Shown piece after piece: positions 34,416 to 42,680 of a stretch of 55,352 nt of DNA. The notes beneath the pieces are model-generated. The model searched no databases. It had not been told where the DNA came from and saw nothing but the letters and a program-made list of their open reading frames with translations. Both the position numbers and the translations under genes were made by a program. Within the stretch, counting starts at the first letter, position 1, and each line of letters opens with the position of its first letter. The DNA comes from Enorma phocaeensis. Its GTDB lineage: Bacteria > Actinomycetota > Coriobacteriia > Coriobacteriales > Coriobacteriaceae. The stretch spans positions 641,497 through 696,848 of the forward strand of contig NZ_LT891969.1 of NCBI RefSeq assembly GCF_900186505.1. Direction: 5' to 3'.

Positions 34416-36119
34416 CTAGCGAGCGGCCTTCAGGAGGGCAGCCTTGACCTCTTCCGCGGTCTTGAGCTGCATGACCTCGGCCTCGAGAGCGTCCGCATCG
34501 GCCTTGGACCACTGGGAGATGGTCTTGCGAGTGCGCAGGATGCTCGGCGCGGAAACCGAGAACTCCTCCATGCCCCAGCTGATGAGGAGCGGCGTGAGCA
34601 GCGGGTCGGCCGCGGCCTCGCCGCACATGCCCACCATGATGCCGGCGTCGACACCCTTGGTGATGATGTTCTTGATGGCGCGCAGGACCGCCGGGTAATA
34701 CCAGCTGTAGAGGTAGGAGACCTTGTCGTTGCCGCGGTCGGAAGCCATGGTGTAGCCCGTGAGGTCGTTGGTGCCGATGGAGAAGAACGCGGCTTCCTCG
34801 GCAAGCAGGTCGGCGATGTTGGCGGCGGCGGCCGTCTCCATCATGATGCCGACCTCGATGTCCTCGTTGAACTTGTAGCCCTCGGTGCGCAGCTCCTCCT
34901 TGCACTCCTCGACGAGCGCCTTGACCTGGCGGACCTCCTCGACGCAGGTGACGAGCGGGATCATGATCTTGATGTCCCCGAAGGCGCTCGCGCGCAGAAG
35001 GGCGCGGAGCTGGACCTTGTACTCGTCGGAGTTATCGAGGCAGTAGCGAACGGCGCGGTAGCCCATGAAGGGGTTGTCTTCCTTCTGGAGCTTGAGATAC
35101 GGGATCTCCTTATCGCCGCCCACATCGAGCGTGCGGATGATGACCGGTGCACCCTTGAGGGTCACGGCCGCCTTGCGGTACGCCTCGAACTGCTCATCCT
35201 CGGAGGGAAGCTCCTTGGCATCCATGAACAGGAACTCGGAGCGGAACAAGCCGATCGCCTCGGCGTCGTGGTCCACGGCGCCCTTGGCATCCTCGGGATT
35301 GCCGATGTTGCAGGCGAGCACCTTCTTGTCGCCATCGGCCGTGACCGTGGGCTTACCGAGGAAAGCCTCGAGAGCATGCTTCTCCGCAGCGAAGGCCGCG
35401 GCGCGCTCCTGGTAGTCGGCGAGCGTCACCTCATCGGGGTCAGCGAGCACGTGGCCGTTGATGCCGTCGACGATGGCGGTCATGCCGTTGTGCAGGGCAC
35501 CGCAGGCGTTCGCGACGGACAGGACCGCCGGGATCTCCAGGGCGCGGGCGATGATGGCGGAGTGGGAGGTACGGCCGCCGACCTCGGTAACGATGCCGAC
35601 TACGTTCTCTTTGTCGATGGTGGCGGTCATGGACGGGGTGAGGTCGTGCACCACGATGATGCTGCCCGCAGGAAGCGCGGAGAGATCGACCACGTCGCGG
35701 CCGAGCAGCTCGGCCAGGATGCCGGTGCGGATGTCGGCGATATCGGCCGCGCGCAGACGGAACATCTCGTCATCCATGCTCAGGAACATGTTCTCGAACA
35801 TGGTGCTCGTCTCGACGAGCGCCTGCTCGGCGCAGGTGCCGCTGTCGATGGCGTCGTTGATGCCGTCAACCAAACCGGGATCTTGGGCGAGCATGATGTG
35901 GCCGCTCATGATCTCGGCCTCGTTCTCGCCAACCGTGACCTTCATGCGCTCGGCCTGAGCCTCGGTCTTCTTGCAGAAGACGTCGAGCGCGGCCTGGTAG
36001 CGCGCCTTCTCGGCCGCAGCATCCTCAACCGCGTGCGGCTCGAAGGACAGGTCGGGCTCGACAGCCAGGACAACCGATCCGATGCCGATGCCCTCGGATG
36101 CATTGACTCCCTCGTACAT
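34416..36119 (-). CDS. ptsI: PTS enzyme I
   Basis: This 567-aa cytoplasmic phosphotransferase takes phosphate from PEP and passes it to HPr. The phosphorylated His is at 186 in GGRTSHSAIIARALEIPAV. The PEP-binding barrel shows GLFRSEFLFM, VIIRTLDVGGDKE, NPFMGYRAVRYCL, SIGTNDLTGYTMASDRGN and MCGEAAADP. I chose ATG 36119, with GAGGAA at ribosome-site distance. It lies 126 bp after ptsH with a hairpin between. Confidence 0.97.
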   Translation of the reverse strand: MYEGVNASEGIGIGSVVLAVEPDLSFEPHAVEDAAAEKARYQAALDVFCKKTEAQAERMKVTVGENEAEIMSGHIMLAQDPGLVDGINDAIDSGTCAEQALVETSTMFENMFLSMDDEMFRLRAADIADIRTGILAELLGRDVVDLSALPAGSIIVVHDLTPSMTATIDKENVVGIVTEVGGRTSHSAIIARALEIPAVLSVANACGALHNGMTAIVDGINGHVLADPDEVTLADYQERAAAFAAEKHALEAFLGKPTVTADGDKKVLACNIGNPEDAKGAVDHDAEAIGLFRSEFLFMDAKELPSEDEQFEAYRKAAVTLKGAPVIIRTLDVGGDKEIPYLKLQKEDNPFMGYRAVRYCLDNSDEYKVQLRALLRASAFGDIKIMIPLVTCVEEVRQVKALVEECKEELRTEGYKFNEDIEVGIMMETAAAANIADLLAEEAAFFSIGTNDLTGYTMASDRGNDKVSYLYSWYYPAVLRAIKNIITKGVDAGIMVGMCGEAAADPLLTPLLISWGMEEFSVSAPSILRTRKTISQWSKADADALEAEVMQLKTAEEVKAALLKAAR

Positions 36120-36170
36120 GTGCAGTTCCTCTCTCCGTGCAACCCGGGCCCCTATACCCGGGAACAGAAA

Positions 36171-36199
36171 AGCGCAGGCACCATGCAGGCACCTGCGCT
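36171..36199 (-). terminator. Hairpin between ptsH and ptsI
   Basis: A perfect 8-bp stem (AGCGCAGG with CCTGCGCT) has a 13-nt loop and is followed on the minus strand by TTTCTGTT. It may raise ptsH output over ptsI by partial termination. Confidence 0.55.
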
Positions 36200-36245
36200 C
36201 TCCACACAAACTTAGTTGCTCGCTATGCGAGACATGGCAGGTGGT

Positions 36246-36509
36246 CTACTCGCCGAGACCGCTCTTGATGAGATCGATGGCGGTGGTGAGGGCGTCGGCC
36301 TCATCGGCACCATCGCAGCGAATCTCAACCTCGGTCCCGCAGGGGATGCCGGCAGCCATGAGGGCCATGGGGCTCTTGCCGTTGACCTCCTTCTCGGGGG
36401 TGACGACGGTCACGTCGCAGGCGAACTTGCCCATGGTGGAGGCGAAGAGGCCTGCAGGACGCATGTGAAGACCCTGGGGGTTGACGAGGGTGACCTTCTC
36501 AGAAACCAT
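36246..36509 (-). CDS. ptsH: PTS phosphocarrier protein HPr
   Basis: This 87-aa protein carries phosphate from enzyme I to the sugar-specific IIA domains. The active His15 lies in NPQGLHMRPAG and the regulatory Ser46 in NGKSPMALMAAG, which marks a Gram-positive type HPr subject to HPr kinase control. ATG 36509 has AGGAGA upstream; the longer frame lacks a ribosome site. Confidence 0.97.
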   Translation of the reverse strand: MVSEKVTLVNPQGLHMRPAGLFASTMGKFACDVTVVTPEKEVNGKSPMALMAAGIPCGTEVEIRCDGADEADALTTAIDLIKSGLGE

Positions 36510-36666
36510 AGTTGTCTCCTTTTTTGCATTGTCCCGGTGCAGCGAAGGCTCCGGGCCCACATGAACGACTCTCATAGTTTAACGCATGCCGCCGCCGTTG
36601 CACGGCAAGATTTGCGAGCGGCATGAGACGATGCGAATTGCGGCACGCGACGAATATCCCTAAGCG

Positions 36667-37845
36667 TTACACCCCTTGCGTGCGCTTTAGGAAGGCGTCG
36701 AATCGCGGGACGGTGAAATCGATCTCTCCCCTGCCCGTTGCGTAGATGAGGCCCTTGTTGATGAGCTTGGCCCGGAAGGGGCTGATGGCTGTGACCTTGC
36801 GCCCCATCGCCTTGGCGACGTTTGCGATCGTGCACGGCAGCTCCTCGCATGACGCCATGGCTTGCAGAAACTCCTGCTCGCGCGCCGTGCAGCGATTGAA
36901 TCTCACAAGGAAGAAACCCTTATCGAGCCTCCTGTTGGTCTCGTCGATGTTGGCAGCCACGTCCTCCACGGTTATACGAGACCCGTCGCAGCGCTCCCAG
37001 ATCGTCGAACACATCTCCTGGATGAAGTACGGGTAGCCAGCCGTCTCCTTGACGATGAGCGCAACAGCATCATCATCGTACGCCACTCCGAATGGCTTAG
37101 CCGGCTCGATAACCGCCTCCGCCGCAGCGCTCGCACTCAACGAGTCAATTTCGATGAACTCAAAGAGGCGTTCGGAATACGATTTGACATCCCCAGCGTC
37201 TTTAAGAATCCGTGGGAGACCGGCGCAGAAAAAGATGATGGGCAGGTTGAGCTGACTCGTGCGGTGAAGTGCCGTCATGACGGCCTCCAGCTCTTCTTTA
37301 CGCGCGTACTGCACCTCATCGATGCAAAAACAAATCGTCTTCTTGCATTCCCGCGCACATTTACCAAGCTCAACAAGCAGCTGGGTCAGATCGTTCGACA
37401 GGTCACCAGTTCCCGCGGTCGCCGCGGTTAGCGCAGCGTCATTAAGACCCAATGACAACGTATTATCCTCAGGATTCCACGTTGCGGTGAATGATTTTGC
37501 GACCGATACAACTCTGTCGAGCCAGGCTTTGGCAGCTTTCATCGCACTCAAGCTCACCACAAAGGCATTTGATGCGCTCGCCAGCGTCTTGGTGAGATCG
37601 CCATCCTCTTTGACTTCGATATGGCGGCATAATACCTCGAGCTTATCAGCCTCCTCCTCAACTGCGTTGAGCAAGACGGTTTTTCCTACACCACGTAACC
37701 CGTAGTAGATAACGGATCGAGCCTGGTATCCTTCGGAAACCGCCTGGAGTCGCTGCCGAGCGCTATCGACAAGGTTGCCGCGACCCGCCAAATACCGAGG
37801 CATTACACCCGCTCCTGGAGTGTATGGATTGCGGAAGTCAATCAT
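36667..37845 (-). CDS. AAA ATPase with winged-helix-like C-terminus
   Basis: This 392-aa ATPase has a Walker A motif YYGLRGVGKTVLL and a Walker B KKTICFCIDEVQ, with a sensor-like stretch LPIIFFCAGLP. The last 90 residues resemble a winged-helix domain (EQEFLQAMASCEELPCTIANVAKAMG). It looks like the AAA_16/Orc1-Cdc6-type P-loop proteins found singly in many actinobacteria. Their function is not established. I chose ATG 37845 because GGAGA precedes it. It is transcribed alone and separated from ptsH by about 160 bp. Confidence 0.75.
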   Translation of the reverse strand: MIDFRNPYTPGAGVMPRYLAGRGNLVDSARQRLQAVSEGYQARSVIYYGLRGVGKTVLLNAVEEEADKLEVLCRHIEVKEDGDLTKTLASASNAFVVSLSAMKAAKAWLDRVVSVAKSFTATWNPEDNTLSLGLNDAALTAATAGTGDLSNDLTQLLVELGKCARECKKTICFCIDEVQYARKEELEAVMTALHRTSQLNLPIIFFCAGLPRILKDAGDVKSYSERLFEFIEIDSLSASAAAEAVIEPAKPFGVAYDDDAVALIVKETAGYPYFIQEMCSTIWERCDGSRITVEDVAANIDETNRRLDKGFFLVRFNRCTAREQEFLQAMASCEELPCTIANVAKAMGRKVTAISPFRAKLINKGLIYATGRGEIDFTVPRFDAFLKRTQGV

Positions 37846-38044
37846 TGCATCTCCAATCACATTCATGGAAATGAAACGTTATAAAGCATTATAAATCATA
37901 GGTGGATAATACACCATGCCCGAGATACACAACGATGGTGACTGCGGCGTTGCCCAAATAGATGGCAGCATCGATGCACAATGCATTTTGAGCTCGCATA
38001 CAGTGAACTCACGTGACATTTAATTCTCGTGATAAAGAAAGGAC

Positions 38045-38121
38045 TGGTGCGCCATGGGGGATTCGAACCCTCGACCTTGAGATTAGAAGTCTCCTGCTCT
38101 ATCCAACTGAGCTAATGGCGC
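38045..38121 (-). tRNA. tRNA-Arg (anticodon TCT)
   Basis: A 77-nt cloverleaf runs on the minus strand. The acceptor stem GCGCCAT pairs with ATGGCGC, the anticodon loop reads CTTCTAA, the T-loop reads GGTTCGAATCC, and CCA is encoded at 38047-38045. A consensus -10 box TATAAT lies 44 bp upstream at 38165-38170, without a clear -35. Confidence 0.97.
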
Positions 38122-38178
38122 ACATTAAGCGACGCGCAGCGAACAAGCACCGCCACGCGAACCGATTATAGACGATTT

Positions 38179-38271
38179 GCTTCTATTTCCGCACTCATAA
38201 AGAGCGCGATCCGGAAGTGCGGATGTCAAAGAAGTTGTCTCACATGTTTCAATCCACGCATAAGATGCGAC
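38179..38271 (-). CRISPR. Possible decayed type I-C CRISPR fragment
   Basis: Read on the minus strand, 38246-38271 is GTCGC-ATCTTATGC-GTGGATTGAAAC. The ends GTCGC and GTGGATTGAAAC are hallmarks of type I-C repeats, and CGCAT/ATGCG form the usual short stem. A 35-bp spacer-like gap (38211-38245) separates it from a degenerate 32-bp copy at 38179-38210 (ATCGCGCTCTTTATGAGTGC plus 12 more bases), which also folds. Repeat and gap lengths fit type I-C. No cas gene is in the window and only two imperfect copies exist, so this may be a relic or chance. Confidence 0.35.
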
Positions 38272-38402
38272 GAGACGGATTATAGAGAACAAGTCAACTT
38301 CTGTTCCTCTGAATATCGTTTTGATAATGCCTACAAATCCTTGTCTACATCCATGCGGGAAATAGCGAACACTTCGAAGTCGCTATTTAAAATCTCAATC
38401 AA

Positions 38403-38434
38403 ATGGCGGCCACCGCATATCCGGTAGCCGCCAT
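38403..38434 (-). terminator. Terminator of the carbohydrate operon
   Basis: ATGGCGGC pairs with GCCGCCAT and the inner ACCG with CGGT across one mismatch. On the minus strand the stem is followed by the T-rich TTGATTGAGATTTT. It lies 60 bp past the transketolase stop. Confidence 0.75.
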
Positions 38435-38494
38435 GATCTACTCCTTCGATAGCGGGCAAGAACAATGAACAATCGAGAGTAAGCTCGCCGGAAA

Positions 38495-39421
38495 CTAGCG
38501 AAGAAGATCAAGTACCGCTGCCTTGATTCCCTCCGCATCGAGCCCGAAATGCCTGAGCAGCGCTTCAGCAGAAGCCGAGGTGCCGAACGACCGCATACCG
38601 ACGAACCTCATCGGTGTCGGGCACCTCTCGGCAAGCAGCCCGGCGACTGCGGCGCCCATACCGGTCGCCACGCAGTGGTCTTCCGCGGTGACCACATGCC
38701 CGGTCTTGGCGACGCTCGCGCAGATGAGGTCCTCGTCCAACGGCTTCACCGACTCGATGTCGATGACCTCGGCGGAGACACCCTCCGCAGCGAGCAGGTC
38801 CGCCGCCTGAAGCGCCTGCTCCACCTCGACGCCGCAGGCGAGCAGGGAGACGTCCGCGCCCTCGCGCAGCACGGTCGCCCATGGGAAGGAGCCCTTGATC
38901 GTCTCGTCATAGATCTCCGCAGTCGCGAAGCGCGAGAAGCGGATATAGACAGGGCCCTCGACATCTGCTGCGAGGCGGATCGCCGCGCAAGCGGTATGGT
39001 AATCCGCGGGCACCAGGACGCGCACGCCGGGAAGGCCGCGCATGAGGCCGATATCTTCGAGCATCTGATGCGTCGCCCCGTCTTCGCCCACCGTGATGCC
39101 GGCGTGCGTGGGACAGACCTTTACGTTGAGATGGGACTCGCAGACGGTATTTCTGATTTGGTCGTAGCACCTACCTGTACCAAAGGCGGCGAACGATCCG
39201 GTGAACACGGTACCGCCGGTGAGGGCGATACCCGCTGCGGCACCCATCATGTCCTGCTCGGCGATGCCGACGTTGAGGAGTCGGTCGGGATAGGCGTTAC
39301 CGAACACCTGCAGCGTGGTCGCCCGCGCCAGATCCGCATCGACCGCGAAGATATCGGCCCCTTCCTGGGCGAGCTCCACCAACGTGGCGCCCAGCGCCTC
39401 GCGCGTCGCCCTCTTACTCAT
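38495..39421 (-). CDS. Transketolase, C-terminal subunit
   Basis: This 308-aa protein is the pyrimidine-binding and C-terminal half of a split transketolase. Motifs are VDADLARATTL, NVGIAEQDMMGAAAGIALTGG with the catalytic Glu, and HAGITVGEDGATHQMLEDIGLMR in parts. I chose ATG 39421, which overlaps the N-terminal subunit's stop by 8 nt (ATGAGTAA), implying coupled translation of a heteromeric enzyme. It is the last gene of the operon. Confidence 0.94.
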   Translation of the reverse strand: MSKRATREALGATLVELAQEGADIFAVDADLARATTLQVFGNAYPDRLLNVGIAEQDMMGAAAGIALTGGTVFTGSFAAFGTGRCYDQIRNTVCESHLNVKVCPTHAGITVGEDGATHQMLEDIGLMRGLPGVRVLVPADYHTACAAIRLAADVEGPVYIRFSRFATAEIYDETIKGSFPWATVLREGADVSLLACGVEVEQALQAADLLAAEGVSAEVIDIESVKPLDEDLICASVAKTGHVVTAEDHCVATGMGAAVAGLLAERCPTPMRFVGMRSFGTSASAEALLRHFGLDAEGIKAAVLDLLR

Positions 39422-40301
39422 TGCCCTCTCCCCTTTCCATCGCCTCGCGCTCAGCTGCGAGCTCTGCAAGCGCCTGCTCGGCCTGGGCGGAATTAGGAGC
39501 TCCTCCGTGCCAGCTTACGTTGTCCTCCATGAATGAAACGCCCTTGCCCTTGACCGTGTGGGAAATGATGGCGCGGGGACGGGTGTCTCGGACTCTTCGG
39601 GCCGAACGCAGCGTCCCAAGCAGCCCCTCGATATCGTGGCCATCCACCTCGAAAACGCACCAGCCGAATGCCTCCAGCTTCTGCCGGAGGTCGCCCAACG
39701 TGCACTCGCTATCGACCGCTGTATCTAGCTCCAAGCGGTTCTGGTCCACGATGAGCGTCAAGTTATCGAGCCTATGATGGGCGCCGAGCATGAGCGCCTC
39801 CCAGTTCGACCCTTCCTGCAGCTCGCCATCACCAACCAGGACATAGACAGACCGCTCGGAAGACCGACCTTCTGTAGCCTTTCCTTTGAGCGCCCACGCC
39901 GCACCTACGGCGATGGGCAGCCCCTGGCCCAAAGACCCTGAACAGACCTCGACCCCGGGGCACGCGTTGCTGTCCGGATGTCCCTGGAGCTTCCCGCCGA
40001 GCGTTCGCAACGAGGCGACATCCTCATCATCGATCCAGCCTAGGCGATGAAGCGTCGCATATAGCGCCGGCGCCGCATGGCCCTTGGAAAGGAAGAACAA
40101 GTCGCGCTCCGACCAATCGGGATCATCCACATCGATCCGCAACACGCCGCCTAGGTACAGCGCAGCAAGGATGTCGACGCAGGATAGCGAACCGCCGGGG
40201 TGTCCCGACCCGGCGCGCGCAATCATCGAGACCACATCCACACGCATGTCATTCGCGGCAAGACGCAAATCGCGCACGGAACCATCAGGTACTGCCTCCA
40301 T
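39414..40301 (-). CDS. Transketolase, N-terminal subunit
   Basis: This 295-aa protein binds the thiamine diphosphate pyrophosphate. Motifs are ARAGSGHPGGSLSCVDILAALY in parts, FFLSKGHAAPALYA, CSGSLGQGLPIAVGAAWA, and VGDGELQEGSNWEA with the GDG cofactor signature. ATG 40301 has GGAGGT 7 nt upstream. Split transketolases of this kind often sit in sugar operons and transfer two-carbon units between ketoses and aldoses. Confidence 0.95.
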   Translation of the reverse strand: MEAVPDGSVRDLRLAANDMRVDVVSMIARAGSGHPGGSLSCVDILAALYLGGVLRIDVDDPDWSERDLFFLSKGHAAPALYATLHRLGWIDDEDVASLRTLGGKLQGHPDSNACPGVEVCSGSLGQGLPIAVGAAWALKGKATEGRSSERSVYVLVGDGELQEGSNWEALMLGAHHRLDNLTLIVDQNRLELDTAVDSECTLGDLRQKLEAFGWCVFEVDGHDIEGLLGTLRSARRVRDTRPRAIISHTVKGKGVSFMEDNVSWHGGAPNSAQAEQALAELAAEREAMERGEGNE

Positions 40302-40347
40302 GGCACTACCTCCATTCATAATCGGTTTTCGATGTACGGAACTCGTC

Positions 40348-41235
40348 TTACGAGAGCAGCGGGTTGGGCACTCCCTTGTCGTCGCGCGCGGTCTTCCAGT
40401 GGAGCAGATAGCGTTCGCGAACATCCTTCGCATGCCTGAACAACAGCAAGGTGAGCATGTCGAGCACGAAGAACGTCGAGTTGTGCGAGAACGACATCTG
40501 CCCGGTAAGCGCCCGGTCGCGCGTCGCCGCCTTGAGGAACAGCGGTGTACGCTGGGCGAGCGGTGACGTCTCGTCATTGGAGATGACGATGACCTTGGCT
40601 TGACAGTCCTCGGCGTTGTCGATGATCGCCGCAAGGCGCTTGGAATGACCGGAGTTCGAGACCACGATAAGGACGTCGTCCTTCTCCAACAGAAGGGACT
40701 CGAGCGACATGCCCTCGGTGTTTACCGGGCAGCTCGCATGCACGCCCATCTGCATGAACTTGAACGAAGCATTCATGCTTATAGGAATCGAATTGCCCAC
40801 CGAAGCGAAGAGCACCTGCCGCGCCGAGAGAATGGCGTCGATGCATTGCTGCACTACGTCGAGGTCCAAGCCGGAAACGGTATCGATGATCTCGTCGGTC
40901 TTGAACTTGAGGATGGCATCGATCGACTGGCGCAGGTCGTCGCCGGTGAACGCGGACGGCTCGTCGCTCGGAGAGTCGATCCCCATGATGCTCTCGCGCG
41001 CGAGCGCGAAGCGGAAATCCGAAAAGCTCTCGAACCCGAGCCGGCGCGAGAAGCGCGAGACCGTCGCGATCGAAGCGCCGCTCGCCTCGGCAACCCGTTT
41101 CACACCGAGCATAGAGACCTCAGCAGGCTCCTGCGACAGCACGAAATCTGCAACCTTACACTCAGCTGTAGAAAGGTTGTCGCGTTTCGCGCAGATCTGG
41201 CTCAAGACACCGCTAGCGGCCTTCGTGCCGACCAT
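40348..41235 (-). CDS. RpiR/MurR-family transcriptional regulator
   Basis: This 295-aa regulator has an N-terminal HTH_6 domain (LSTAECKVADFVL through SGASIATVSRFSRRLGFESFSDFR) and a C-terminal SIS sugar-phosphate domain (VLFASVGNSIPISM, DVLIVVSNSGHSKRL, VIVISNDETSPLA). The family senses phosphosugars. It lies inside the operon between IIA and transketolase, so it probably controls that operon, perhaps through the palindrome at 45345-45359. I chose ATG 41235; a GTG at 41271 is possible. Confidence 0.92.
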   Translation of the reverse strand: MVGTKAASGVLSQICAKRDNLSTAECKVADFVLSQEPAEVSMLGVKRVAEASGASIATVSRFSRRLGFESFSDFRFALARESIMGIDSPSDEPSAFTGDDLRQSIDAILKFKTDEIIDTVSGLDLDVVQQCIDAILSARQVLFASVGNSIPISMNASFKFMQMGVHASCPVNTEGMSLESLLLEKDDVLIVVSNSGHSKRLAAIIDNAEDCQAKVIVISNDETSPLAQRTPLFLKAATRDRALTGQMSFSHNSTFFVLDMLTLLLFRHAKDVRERYLLHWKTARDDKGVPNPLLS

Positions 41236-41261
41236 GCCAACACCCCCTGCCCCGCAGAACC

Positions 41262-41714
41262 CTATCCGCACATCAATCGTACTATTTCCTCGGGACTTTG
41301 TGCATGACGCACCTGGACGACCAGATCGTCGTCCGCGAGCTTCGTCGCCACCTTCGAGAGGAGCACCAGATGCTCTCGGGCCCCTTCGTTGCTATCGCCG
41401 GCGCAGAACAGAAACACCGCGTCCACATCGCCACCGTCGAGCGTCTCCCACGCAATGGGGTGCGCGAGCGTCGCAACGGCGACAGCCGGCACCGTCACGC
41501 TCGCGCTCTTGCCGTGGGGAATGGCGATGCCGCCGCCGATACCCGTAATGCCCTCCGTCTCGCGAAGGTACACGTCGGCAACGAAGGCTTCGAGGTCATC
41601 AACGTAGCCCGCATCGACCAGCACTCTGGCGAGGTAGCGGATGGCTCCGTCCTTATCGGCAACGTCCACGCCCGTGTGAACCATCTGCGGCGTGAGCACG
41701 TCCCTGAGCTCCAT
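41262..41714 (-). CDS. PTS IIA protein, fructose/mannitol type
   Basis: This 150-aa IIA component accepts phosphate from HPr on His67 (GGGIAIPHGKS) and passes it to IIB. It is a stand-alone protein, not fused to HPr or IIB. ATG 41714 has AAAGGG upstream. It lies 87 bp after the aldolase gene, with a strong hairpin in the gap. Confidence 0.94.
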   Translation of the reverse strand: MELRDVLTPQMVHTGVDVADKDGAIRYLARVLVDAGYVDDLEAFVADVYLRETEGITGIGGGIAIPHGKSASVTVPAVAVATLAHPIAWETLDGGDVDAVFLFCAGDSNEGAREHLVLLSKVATKLADDDLVVQVRHAQSPEEIVRLMCG

Positions 41715-41733
41715 CTCATGCCCTTTCTATCCG

Positions 41734-41764
41734 GGGCGGTCGGTGGAAACCCCATCGACCGCCC
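41734..41764. other. Intercistronic hairpin between aldolase and IIA
   Basis: GGGCGGTCG pairs with CGACCGCCC, and the stem extends inward through a wobble and TGG/CCA to about 13 bp. There is no T-run, so mRNA processing or stabilisation is more likely than termination. Confidence 0.5.
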
Positions 41765-41801
41765 ACCAGTCCATCACGTTAACGAGCAGAAACCAAGCTC
41801 G

Positions 41802-42671
41802 TCACGCAGCGCGCCAAAGCGACGCCTTGCCCACGGAGCCGAAGAGCTCCATCTTCTCCAGGACCGTCTCGCGCACCACCTTGATGGTGGGGCCAAACAC
41901 CTGCGGGGGCATGAAGTTCCCCGTATCGCCGTAGATTCCCATCGCGGTCTGGAAGTACACCTGCTTGATATCGCTGGAGATATTCACCTTCTGGATACCC
42001 AGCTGGCATGCACGGGCGATCTCCGCATCAGGGTTGTCGCTCCCACCGTGGAGCACCAGAGGCACCGGCGCAATCGCCGCGATGCGCTCGAGCAAATCGA
42101 GCTGCAGCTGCGGCACGAAGTCCTTGGGATAGATGCCGTGCGCCGTTCCGATGGCGATGGCCAACGCGTCGACGCCGGTCTTGCCCACGAAGTCGGTCAC
42201 GTCGTCAGGATCCGTATACACCACGTTCTCGACGCCGCCCTCGTCGGAGTTGCCCATCGTGCCGATGGTGCCGATCTCCCCTTCGACCGAGACGCCCATC
42301 AGGTGAGCGAGGTGCACGACCTCCTGGGTAAGACGAACGTTCTCCTCGTACGGCAGAAGGGAGCCGTCGATCATGACCGAGGTGAAACCGGCCTTTATGG
42401 CAGCGGCGCAATCCTCGATCGTCTTGCCGTGGTCAAGGTGGATCGCCACGGGAACCGGGCTCTTCTCGGCGCGGGCGCGCACGAACGTGAAGAAGTCGGG
42501 GGTGGCGAAGTTGAACTCGCCGGGTGCGAACTGCAGGATGACGGGAGCGTCGCTCTCCTCCGCCTGCTCGAGCACGGCACGCACGAGCACAAGGTCGGAG
42601 GTGTTGAAAGCACCAACGGCGAACGAGTGCTCCTTAGCCTTGCCGAGCAGCTCTTTAAGCGTACAAAGCAT
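41802..42671 (-). CDS. Class II fructose-bisphosphate (ketose-bisphosphate) aldolase
   Basis: This 289-aa zinc-dependent aldolase cleaves a ketose 1,6-bisphosphate into dihydroxyacetone phosphate and an aldehyde. Metal and substrate motifs are HLDHGKT, DGSLLPYEENV, EGEIGTIGTMG, GTAHGIYP and VLHGGSD, followed by KVNISSDIKQ. The tagatose- and fructose-bisphosphate aldolases of this family cannot be told apart here. It starts 9 bp after the IIC stop. Its substrate would need a kinase, which the two nearby PfkB proteins could provide. Confidence 0.94.
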   Translation of the reverse strand: MLCTLKELLGKAKEHSFAVGAFNTSDLVLVRAVLEQAEESDAPVILQFAPGEFNFATPDFFTFVRARAEKSPVPVAIHLDHGKTIEDCAAAIKAGFTSVMIDGSLLPYEENVRLTQEVVHLAHLMGVSVEGEIGTIGTMGNSDEGGVENVVYTDPDDVTDFVGKTGVDALAIAIGTAHGIYPKDFVPQLQLDLLERIAAIAPVPLVLHGGSDNPDAEIARACQLGIQKVNISSDIKQVYFQTAMGIYGDTGNFMPPQVFGPTIKVVRETVLEKMELFGSVGKASLWRAA

Positions 42672-42680
42672 CTTGGCCCC

